Source: CAZWSC01 sp964636385
GTDB lineage: Bacteria; Eisenbacteria; RBG-16-71-46; CAIMUX01
DNA length: 52,775 nucleotides
Assembly (NCBI GenBank): GCA_964636385.1
Contig: CAZWSC010000042.1
Location: forward strand, 1-52,775
Reading direction: 5' to 3'
The notes under the pieces were generated by a model. That model saw nothing but the letters and a program-made list of their open reading frames with translations, did not search any database and was not told where the DNA came from. Both the position numbers and the translations under genes were made by a program. Positions 43,085 to 50,292 of this stretch are shown piece after piece. How positions within the stretch are numbered: the stretch's first letter is position 1; each line of letters opens with the position of its first letter.

Positions 43085-43158
43085 GCCCTCGTAGCTCAGG
43101 TGGATAGAGCAACGGTTTCCTAAACCGTAGGCCGCGTGTTCGAGTCACGCCGAGGGCA
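43085..43158 (+). tRNA. tRNA-Arg (anticodon CCT)
   Basis: A 74-base cloverleaf: acceptor GCCCTCG/CGAGGGC, D stem GCTC/GAGC, anticodon stem ACGGT/ACCGT with loop TTCCTAA (anticodon CCT), variable AGGCC, T arm GCGTG-TTCGAGT-CACGC and discriminator A. Unlike the other three tRNAs, CCA is not encoded (ACATTC follows). It reads AGG, which is visibly common in the genes of this window. Confidence 0.95.
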
Positions 43159-43197
43159 CATTCCCACCCGGGGAGGGCGCGGCGCAGGAGCTGCACC

Positions 43198-45288
43198 ATG
43201 GACGGCAGGAAGCACGGCAGGCGATCCGGGGGCGGAAGTCCATCCCACCTTCCCAGGCCACCGCGCCGCAGGCCAATTGAGGGTGAAACCTGGCCGGACA
43301 GCGTTCACGAACCGGGTCCCGACTCGATCCTTCTCACCCCCCCCGATCCCGGAGTGGCGCCGAGTGGCGACGGCACTGCACCGGCGCACGTTTCTGCCAG
43401 CCGGTCCGGCGGCCGGGAGTTCCATGTCCCAGACAACTGGATGCAGACCCTCGGGGAGAAGCTGCGCCTGCTTCCCGGCCTGAGCGGGGTATACCTGTTC
43501 CGCGACGACCGCGGCCGCGTCATCTATGTGGGCAAGGCGAAGCAGCTGCGCAGCCGGGTAAGGAGCTACTTCCGTGGATCTCCCGCAGACAGGAAGGTTC
43601 GCGAGCTCCGCCGACGCACCAGGGTCCTGGACTGGATGGTAACAAGCGGCGAAGTCGAGGCGCTGGTTCTGGAAGATAGCCTCATCAAGCAGTATGCCCC
43701 CCGTTACAACATCCGCCTGAAGGACGACAAGCGGTACCCGTACATCAAGGTCAACCTGTCCCACCCGTTTCCCGGGATGTTCATCACCCGCCGGATCATG
43801 CCGGACGGCTCCAGATACTTCGGCCCGTTCACGCGCGTGCGGGATCTCCGCAGCGCCCTGAAGACTCTTCGCTCGGTCTTCCGGCTGCGGAACTGCACCG
43901 ACCGCCGCCTTGAGAAGGGGGGGCGCGAGTGCCTCCAGTTCTTCATCGGCCGATGCACCGCGCCATGCGTGCGCAGGGTTGACCTGGAGCAGTATCGTCT
44001 GCAGGTTGCTCCCCTGGTGGATCTCCTGTCGGGCCGTGGTGAGGAGGCGATCGGGGAACTCCGGCGCAGGATGCACGCAGCCGCAGAAGAGCTGCGCTAC
44101 GAAGAGAGTGCCCGTCTGCGGGATGAGATCGTGCGGATTCAGGAGCTTCTCGGCGAGGGTGCGCTTGTGGCGCCCAGCGAATCCGAGGCCGACGTCGTCG
44201 GACTCGCATCGCGCGGCAACCTTGCGTGCGCAGTCTTCCTTCACGTACAGAAGGGGAACGTCGTGGGCAAGACGCACCGCCTGCTGTCCGGAGTTGGGGG
44301 AGAGACCCAGGCGTCGGTGCTGAGGTCCCTGATCGCGGCAGCCTTCCTCGGCTCTGCGAGGATCCCCACCCGCATCATCTGTCCTGCAACACCTCTCGAC
44401 TCGGCAGGGCTGGGAGAGGCTCTCTCCAGGGCCTCGGAGCGTCCCGTGAGCATAGTGCGGGGAGACCGCCAGGCAGGCCTGTCGCGCCTTCTGCAAGTGG
44501 CGGCCCGGAACGCGCATCTCCTGCTGGAGGAAGAGGAACTCCGTGCCGCGAACAAGGAGCGCCGCGTTGATCGCAGCGTCTACACTCTGCAGGAGGCTCT
44601 TGGTCTCGAATCGCCCCCCTACGTCATCGAGGGATTCGACGTCAGCAACACACAGGGTGCGTTTTCCGTCGCCTCGAAGGTTGTCTTCCGGGACGGAAAG
44701 CCTTTGAAGAGCGATTACCGTCGCTATAGGATCAAGAGCGTCAAGGGTCCGGACGATGTCGCAATGATCGAGGAGGTCCTGACCAGAAGACTCGTCCGGT
44801 TGCGGGACGAGGGAGGCGATCCTCCAGATCTCATACTGGTCGACGGGGGAGCCGGACAGGTCTCGGGCGCCATTCAGGCTCTGCAGCGCGCCGGATTCGC
44901 GCATCTGCCTCTGGTGGGGTTGGCCAAACGGGAAGAGGAGATAGTTGTACCCCTCGCGAAGCGTCCGATCATACTTCCAAGGTCTTCTGATGCGCTCCGC
45001 CTTCTCCAGCGTGTCCGGGACGAGGCGCACCGGTTTGCCCTGGGACACCATCGGATACTCAGGGGGAGGGGCGTACGTGCCTCGAGCCTGGAGAAGATCC
45101 CGGGGGTCGGGCCGGCGCGCAGGCGTGCGATTCTCCGCTCTTTCCGCAGCGTGAAGGGTATCCTGGCTGCCGGTCAGGATGAACTGTCCGCCGTACCGGG
45201 AATCGGTCCCGGGCTGGCGAAGGTCATCTGGGAGGCCCTCCATGAGGCCGAAACTGGACAGGACAGCGGATTCAGGCAGTCCGGGTAG
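43198..45288 (+). CDS. uvrC: UvrABC system protein C
   Basis: UvrC makes both incisions in nucleotide excision repair. The GIY-YIG nuclease is at GVYLFRDDRGRVIYVGKAKQLRSR, followed by a UVR motif (LRYEESARLRDEI), the RNase-H-like nuclease (FDVSNTQG, LVDGGAGQ, RDEAHRFA) and a double helix-hairpin-helix (KIPGVGPARR, AVPGIGPGLA). From the ATG at 43198, which has CAGGAG 8 bases upstream, the product is 696 residues with an 81-residue Pro/Gly-rich N-terminal extension; from ATG 43441 (MQTLGEKLRLLPG) it is 615, the usual size, but with no ribosome site. The longer start is given because of the strong Shine-Dalgarno; codon bias in the extension is weaker than in the core. Confidence 0.9.
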   Translation: MDGRKHGRRSGGGSPSHLPRPPRRRPIEGETWPDSVHEPGPDSILLTPPDPGVAPSGDGTAPAHVSASRSGGREFHVPDNWMQTLGEKLRLLPGLSGVYLFRDDRGRVIYVGKAKQLRSRVRSYFRGSPADRKVRELRRRTRVLDWMVTSGEVEALVLEDSLIKQYAPRYNIRLKDDKRYPYIKVNLSHPFPGMFITRRIMPDGSRYFGPFTRVRDLRSALKTLRSVFRLRNCTDRRLEKGGRECLQFFIGRCTAPCVRRVDLEQYRLQVAPLVDLLSGRGEEAIGELRRRMHAAAEELRYEESARLRDEIVRIQELLGEGALVAPSESEADVVGLASRGNLACAVFLHVQKGNVVGKTHRLLSGVGGETQASVLRSLIAAAFLGSARIPTRIICPATPLDSAGLGEALSRASERPVSIVRGDRQAGLSRLLQVAARNAHLLLEEEELRAANKERRVDRSVYTLQEALGLESPPYVIEGFDVSNTQGAFSVASKVVFRDGKPLKSDYRRYRIKSVKGPDDVAMIEEVLTRRLVRLRDEGGDPPDLILVDGGAGQVSGAIQALQRAGFAHLPLVGLAKREEEIVVPLAKRPIILPRSSDALRLLQRVRDEAHRFALGHHRILRGRGVRASSLEKIPGVGPARRRAILRSFRSVKGILAAGQDELSAVPGIGPGLAKVIWEALHEAETGQDSGFRQSG

Positions 45289-45337
45289 GCGTCGGTTGAG
45301 GGGCAGGGTTTCCGGAAGCGATCTCCCGATCTCAACC

Positions 45338-46231
45338 ATGAGGCGCCACCTGGATTCCTGGGTCTTTCACCTGTCGTTCCACAGGAGGCTCTCTCCCCGC
45401 ACAATCTCCGCATACCGCTCGGACCTGGATGCACATCTCTGCTTTCTGGAGGAACGGGGGATCGGCAGCCCCTCCGAAGTCGCCCCTGATCTCATCCGGG
45501 AGAGTCTTGCTGCCCTTCATGACGCGGGCAGAGCCGCCCGGTCCCGGCAACGTGCTGCTTGCTCCATTCGCGCCTTCTACCGCTGGCTCCTCAGCGAGGG
45601 AAGCCTGAAGGCGGATCCCACTGCGGAACTCGAGTCCCCACGTGCGCCCCGAACTATTCCTGATGTGCTGACACGGGAGGATGCCGGCATGCTGCTCGAG
45701 GCATGTGGCGGGGCCGGACCCCTGGACAGGCGCGACAAGGCCCTGATCGAGATCGCCTACGGATGCGGGCTGAGGGCCTCCGAGCTGGTGGGACTTGGGG
45801 TGGATGACATCGACTTCCGGGAGCGTTGGATGCGTGTGCGGGGGAAGGGTGGCAAGGAGCGCCTTCTCCCCCTTGGACGCCACTCGCTGGATGCGCTGAC
45901 GGCCTACTTCAGCGGACCCAGGCAGAGGATGCTCCGGAACAGGAGGGATCCGGGCACGGTCTTCCTGAATGCACGGGGCGGGCGGCTGTCCCGCATGGGC
46001 TTCTGGAGAATCCTGAGAAAGCGTGGAGTCATGGCAGGCCTGCGGGCGGACCGGATCCATCCTCATCTGCTCCGCCACTCATACGCCACGCACCTCCTGC
46101 AGGGAGGCGCTTCGCTGAGGGTGGTGCAAGAGCTTCTGGGACACGCGAGTCTGACAACTACCGAGATCTACACGGCTGTGGATCGGGACTATCTGAGACG
46201 CATCCATAACGAGTATCATCCGAGGGGTTGA
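45338..46231 (+). CDS. xerC: Tyrosine recombinase XerC/XerD
   Basis: The 297-residue protein has an N-terminal SAM-like core-binding domain (FHRRLSPRTISAYRSDL) and the full catalytic set: Arg146 (CGLRASEL), Lys173 (GKGGKER), His243 and Arg246 (HLLRH), His269 (LLGHASL) and the nucleophile Tyr278 (TEIYT). It resolves chromosome dimers at a dif-like site with a partner Xer. Start choice: ATG 45338 gives the usual N terminus; an ATG at 45242 inside uvrC has a better GGGAGG but would add 32 Arg/Pro-rich residues. Whether it is XerC or XerD cannot be decided. Confidence 0.9.
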   Translation: MRRHLDSWVFHLSFHRRLSPRTISAYRSDLDAHLCFLEERGIGSPSEVAPDLIRESLAALHDAGRAARSRQRAACSIRAFYRWLLSEGSLKADPTAELESPRAPRTIPDVLTREDAGMLLEACGGAGPLDRRDKALIEIAYGCGLRASELVGLGVDDIDFRERWMRVRGKGGKERLLPLGRHSLDALTAYFSGPRQRMLRNRRDPGTVFLNARGGRLSRMGFWRILRKRGVMAGLRADRIHPHLLRHSYATHLLQGGASLRVVQELLGHASLTTTEIYTAVDRDYLRRIHNEYHPRG

Positions 46232-46251
46232 CGAAGGGAGGCACAGTAACA

Positions 46252-46977
46252 ATGAGTCGCGATACTCGTGGGCACGGAGGCATGTCCCGGCGGATCAAGG
46301 CACGCTCAAACTGCCTGGCGGCCTGGATCACGGGAGAACGGATGAGCTCCTGCTCCATCCTTCTGGCAGGATTGGCCCTCCTCCTTGCCACACTGCCGGA
46401 ATCTGCACCGGCATACGAACAGAGGCCAAACACCGTCAGTCTGGGGATGCAGGGTGGAGTCGGATACCTGGCCGGATCCGGGGCGTACGAGTGGAAGCCC
46501 CTGAGAGAAGACCCGATCCTGTTCTACTACGGGGACTTCGACCTGGGGCCTTCCTACGCGATCCGGCTTCGTTACAGCCTGAGCCGATCCATCGCCGTCG
46601 GCGTCTCTGCCGAGTCCCGGGAGCATCACCGCAAGTCAGACAAGCAGGCTGATTTGGCATCATCATACAAAGAAGAGTGTTATAGCCTGGATTACTACAT
46701 CTACCTCAACCGCCCCGAGAGGCTCTCCCAGTATCTGGTTCTGGGTGTAGGGGCCAGCAAGGGCCAGTTCAGGTTCGAGGATGCTGACACCGATTTCGCG
46801 GAGTATGGGCTACCCCCGTTCTACCCGATGGCGAACCTGGGGTTCGGTTTGGAGTACTTCGTCAGTCGTCCACTCTCGTTGGACATGTCACTCAGGGGCT
46901 ACTACACGATGGCTGAGGGAGGAAGATCGTACTCAGGTCAGCTTCAGATCGGCTTCCAGTACTACGTGATCCGCTGA
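46252..46977 (+). CDS. Predicted outer membrane beta-barrel protein
   Basis: The product of 241 residues has a signal-peptide-like segment (SSCSILLAGLALLLATLPESAPA, starting near residue 31) and then a mature part of alternating Tyr/Leu strands (GMQGGVGYLAG, SYAIRLRYSL, YSLDYYIYLN, LVLGVGASKG, MANLGFGLEYF, LDMSLRGYYT, LQIGFQYYVIR). The regular strand pattern and aromatic C terminus fit an eight-strand OMP of the OmpW/OmpA-barrel type. ATG 46252 follows GGGAGG by 10 bases; ATG 46342 (MSSCSILL, GGGAG upstream) would give a more normal signal peptide. Codons are less GC-rich than neighbours between 46640 and 46700. No function is known. Confidence 0.72.
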   Translation: MSRDTRGHGGMSRRIKARSNCLAAWITGERMSSCSILLAGLALLLATLPESAPAYEQRPNTVSLGMQGGVGYLAGSGAYEWKPLREDPILFYYGDFDLGPSYAIRLRYSLSRSIAVGVSAESREHHRKSDKQADLASSYKEECYSLDYYIYLNRPERLSQYLVLGVGASKGQFRFEDADTDFAEYGLPPFYPMANLGFGLEYFVSRPLSLDMSLRGYYTMAEGGRSYSGQLQIGFQYYVIR

Positions 46978-47069
46978 GAACACAGACATATGGTGACAGC
47001 TTATCGCGGAACCAGTCCGGCCTCACGCCTGCGGGCGCCTGGATCCGGACGCAATCCTGAGGAGGGGAT

Positions 47070-49181
47070 GTGCCCGCACACAGGCGAACAGCCGTGGGAG
47101 ACAAGATCTACCACGAGGACTACGGGGAGGGGATGGTCGTGGAAGTGCGTCCGCGCCCCTTCTTCGACATCCTGGAAGTCGCCTTCGGGGATCGCGTGCG
47201 GCGTCTGAACTCCAATCACCCCAAGATCTCTGAAGCTCCCCCTGCTCAGCCTGAGAAGGCGGGGAAGGACACCATGGGCGGACCCGAACCCGGGAAGACT
47301 GCCCGTAAGACTCAAGGCAGAGCCCGGCGGGCCGCGCCGGCGGACGGGCAGCAGGACACAGCCACCGAGCCGCCTGACTCTCCGGCAACAGAGGAGGCAG
47401 ACCGGGGGCGATTCCGGTTCCAGGACCCCGAGACCCTTTCTCTGGATCAGGATTCCGTGGATGTGATTCTCAAGATCAAGGCCCCTCCCGATGACGACGG
47501 TCGAGGCTTCCGATTCGCGATCATGGCTGAGCGGATGTCGATGACCAGGGGTTTCGAGAAGCTCCTTGCCCTGTCCGCCGTTCGCGACCTCGAACGGTAT
47601 GACTTTCAGATTCAGGCCTGCCTTCGGGTTCTGAGACAGATGAGAGGTCGAGCCCTGCTGGCGGACGAGGTGGGGCTGGGTAAGACGATCGAGGCGGGGC
47701 TGATTCTGAAGGAGTACGTGCTGCGGGGGCTCGTCAGGCGCGCCCTGGTATTGACGCCGGTGTCCCTTATGACCCAGTGGCAGGAGGAGTTGAGCCACAA
47801 GTTCGACCTCCCTTTCAACGTTTACTCCAGGGGGCAGGCGTGGGACGCAAGCCCTCTCCTTATCGCATCCATCGACACCGCCAAGACCGAAAAGAATCGG
47901 GATGAGATCGGCTCCGCCGGATTCGACCTGCTGATTGTGGATGAGGCACACCGCCTGAGGAACCACCTGACCCAGGGCTGGAAGTTCGTAGACGCCCTCA
48001 GCCTGAAGTACCTCCTCCTTCTTACGGCCACACCGGTGCAGAACGAACTCCGCGAGCTCTACAACCTGATCACCCTGCTCAAGCCGGGGCTCCTGGGGAC
48101 CTACCGTTCGTTCCGCAGGGAGTACATGATGCGGGGCGACAAGCGGCTGCCGAAGAACACGCGGCAGCTGGCCCGCACGCTGTCGCACGTGATGGTTCGT
48201 ACCGGCCGGAGCTCCACGGCAATCAAGTTCCCCGAGAGGGAGGTCCGGATAGTCACATTCGAGATGAGCCCGCAGGAGAGGAAGCTGTACAACGGAGTGG
48301 CGGAGTTCATCAGGGACGTGGCCGAAGAGAGCGAGCCGAAGGACTTCCCGCGCTGGCAACTGCTGCTCATGGTCCTCCAGAAGGAGATGGGCTCGTCTGC
48401 CTGGGCGGCCGTCAAGACGCTTGAGCGCAGCCGGCGGATCTTCAAGGGGACCCGCTATGGCAGGCGCCTGTCCAGGCTGGCTTCACTGGGCCACTCAATC
48501 GAAAGGCACAACAAGGCCGAGGGGCTTCTGGACCTTGCGCTCCAGGAGAAGGACGAGAAGATCCTGGTCTTCACGCAGTTCCGCAGAACCTTGGAGTTTC
48601 TGCAGGATCGCCTGAGAGGGCTTGGTGAGGAGCCTGCGGTCTTCCACGGAAGCCTGACCGTCCATGAGAAGGATCGGGCGGTGGAGCAGTTCAGGAACTC
48701 CCACCGGATCCTGCTCTCGACCGAGTCGGGTGGCGAGGGCCGCAATCTGCAGTTCTGCCGGACTCTGGTCAACTACGACCTGCCCTGGAATCCGATGCGC
48801 ATCGAGCAGCGGATCGGCCGTGTTCACAGACTGGGCCAGACCCGGGATACCCGGATCTACAATTTCAGCACGAAGGACACGGTGGAGGACCATGTGCTGC
48901 GTATTCTCGGCCAGAAGATACAGATGTTCGAACTCGTGGTCGGCGAGATGGACATGGTGCTCGGGCAGATGAGCGATCGCTTCAGTTTCGAGTCGGAAGT
49001 GTTCAGAATCTGGGCCGGTAACCGCGATTCCGCTCATCGCGAGAAGGCCTTCGAGAAGCTTGGAGAGGAGCTCCTCCTCGCCAGAAGGCGGCATGAGCGG
49101 GTGAAGGACTTCGATGAGGCGATCTTCACGCGACTCGATTCATCGCTCGCGCTGGATGCCGGAAAGGAGAGCGGGGCGTGA
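47070..49181 (+). CDS. SNF2-family helicase/ATPase (RapA-like)
   Basis: The 703-residue protein starts with a small Tudor/CarD-like module (GDKIYHEDYGEGMVVEV to ~50), a charged linker (about 60-115), then the two RecA-like lobes of a SNF2 motor: ADEVGLGKTIEAGLIL (motif I, about 198), VDEAHRL (II, about 290), LLTATPVQNELREL (III), ESGGEGRNLQFC and RIEQRIGRVHRLGQ (V-VI). It resembles RapA and the large stand-alone SNF2 helicases, but stops ~35 residues after the motor-associated helix, with no long C-terminal region. GTG 47070 follows GGAGGGG. Its stop overlaps the next start (GTGA). The helicase call is firm; its substrate is unknown. Confidence 0.88.
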   Translation: MPAHRRTAVGDKIYHEDYGEGMVVEVRPRPFFDILEVAFGDRVRRLNSNHPKISEAPPAQPEKAGKDTMGGPEPGKTARKTQGRARRAAPADGQQDTATEPPDSPATEEADRGRFRFQDPETLSLDQDSVDVILKIKAPPDDDGRGFRFAIMAERMSMTRGFEKLLALSAVRDLERYDFQIQACLRVLRQMRGRALLADEVGLGKTIEAGLILKEYVLRGLVRRALVLTPVSLMTQWQEELSHKFDLPFNVYSRGQAWDASPLLIASIDTAKTEKNRDEIGSAGFDLLIVDEAHRLRNHLTQGWKFVDALSLKYLLLLTATPVQNELRELYNLITLLKPGLLGTYRSFRREYMMRGDKRLPKNTRQLARTLSHVMVRTGRSSTAIKFPEREVRIVTFEMSPQERKLYNGVAEFIRDVAEESEPKDFPRWQLLLMVLQKEMGSSAWAAVKTLERSRRIFKGTRYGRRLSRLASLGHSIERHNKAEGLLDLALQEKDEKILVFTQFRRTLEFLQDRLRGLGEEPAVFHGSLTVHEKDRAVEQFRNSHRILLSTESGGEGRNLQFCRTLVNYDLPWNPMRIEQRIGRVHRLGQTRDTRIYNFSTKDTVEDHVLRILGQKIQMFELVVGEMDMVLGQMSDRFSFESEVFRIWAGNRDSAHREKAFEKLGEELLLARRRHERVKDFDEAIFTRLDSSLALDAGKESGA

Positions 49182-50164
49182 AACCTCAGGTGATGAGGGC
49201 CTTCCTGGAGGATTTCTTCACGTGGCAGGGGGCGAAAACCGAGGATGGGGATAAGCAGATTCTGTTCGTGCGCGCTCCCCGAAGGCTGACCGCAAGGCTG
49301 GGAAGGTCCCCTCTTCGCTTCGCATTCAACAGCAGCGGGCTCAAGGCCGACCCCTCATCCGAACTGGCGATGGTCGGCAACCCGGTTTTCGACCGGATCC
49401 TGGACTTAGCCCGCGATGCCGGCCGTGTCGGTGAACGCTTCCTGAGGGTGCCTGGCCGGTCCGGCCGTCTTCCTGCCCCTACAGGGCGTCTGGGCGTGAA
49501 GGCTCCATCCACGGGGTGGGGTGCCCCCGAACAGGTATACACCCCGCAGTACTTGTTCCTGATGCGCTGCGAGTTCTCCCTCGAGGAGCTGCCGGACAAC
49601 CTGGAGCTCGTTTCCGTTGACGGGGTTACATTGGAGGGTCCCAACCGTACTCCCGACCTGCTGGAATTCTGGGACTCCCTGGAGTCCGGGCCCGAAGGGG
49701 AGCGGGAGATTGTGCCGGCTTTCCCGCTTAGGGAGGATATCTTCATGGCTGCCATGAAGGTTCTGGAGCAGAGGCTTCGCAGGAGGATCGGACGCATGAA
49801 GCGGCTCGCCCGGGAAGCGCTGATGCGGGAGTCCAACAGCATCAGCAGCTACTACCAGCAGTTGATCGATGAAACCCGCAACGCCAGCCGCCGATGGGTC
49901 ATGACACCTGAGGATAAGGATGAGCGGGTAAGGCTGCTTCAACTGGACTGGAAACGCCGGGCTGGGGAAGCAGAAGACAACTGGAAGCCGAGGGTGGCGA
50001 TATCAGTCGCCGGGGTCGGCGTGGTGCAGCGTCCGCGCATCAGATACGGCGCCGCTTCCCCGAAGGCCGCTCGCGGGGGGAGGAAGGTACCCGGCCAGGC
50101 GGAAGACAACAGATGCATCTACTGGGATGAAACCGACAAGGTGTTTTCCGTGCCGGCTGCTTAG
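49178..50164 (+). CDS. Uncharacterised SNF2-helicase partner, resembling a split helicase C-terminal region
   Basis: The 328-residue protein is translated from a GTG that overlaps the helicase stop. Residues ~125-180 have LFLMRCEFSLEELPDNLELVSVDG, a strand-helix pattern; residues ~185-275 are a long, charged, coiled-coil-prone helix (FMAAMKVLEQRLRRRIGRM, SNSISSYYQQLIDETRNASRR, DERVRLLQLDWKRRAGEAED), and the end carries strands and CIYWDETDKVF. The helix and 'YY..L...' pattern look like the C-terminal part of single-chain SNF2 helicases of the DrmD/RapA-like kind. I did not recognise a named family, so the link to a split helicase is an inference. No nuclease or methylase motif was seen. Confidence 0.7.
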   Translation: MKPQVMRAFLEDFFTWQGAKTEDGDKQILFVRAPRRLTARLGRSPLRFAFNSSGLKADPSSELAMVGNPVFDRILDLARDAGRVGERFLRVPGRSGRLPAPTGRLGVKAPSTGWGAPEQVYTPQYLFLMRCEFSLEELPDNLELVSVDGVTLEGPNRTPDLLEFWDSLESGPEGEREIVPAFPLREDIFMAAMKVLEQRLRRRIGRMKRLAREALMRESNSISSYYQQLIDETRNASRRWVMTPEDKDERVRLLQLDWKRRAGEAEDNWKPRVAISVAGVGVVQRPRIRYGAASPKAARGGRKVPGQAEDNRCIYWDETDKVFSVPAA

Positions 50165-50167
50165 GGT

Positions 50168-50196
50168 TTGTCAGATGATATGCTTGCGGCTATTCT
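50168..50196 (+). promoter_or_regulatory. Strong-looking promoter upstream of the M3-like gene
   Basis: TTGTCA (50168-50173) and TATTCT (50191-50196) are separated by exactly 17 bases; five of six and four of six bases match consensus. It is one of the few AT-rich stretches in the window and starts 4 bases after the stop of the helicase partner. The leader to 50293 would be about 90 bases. Confidence 0.6.
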
Positions 50197-50292
50197 ACCT
50201 TTTTGCGCGGATCCAGGGTGGGGGACAGGTGCAGCAGACATGAGGCAGGATCCACGGAGTGAAGAAGCAGATCAGGAAAGGGGAGCAGTTAC

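Noticed and set aside
43120..45339. 739-codon minus-strand open frame
   Set aside because: It mirrors uvrC, which has all expected motifs on the plus strand.
45338..46231. Integrase of a mobile element
   Set aside because: The gene is Xer-like in length and motifs, has no att-like repeats beside it and lies among core genes.
47070..50164. DISARM or other anti-phage defence system
   Set aside because: A SNF2 gene alone is not enough; no methylase, DrmA/B/C-like or nuclease genes flank it, and neighbours are housekeeping.
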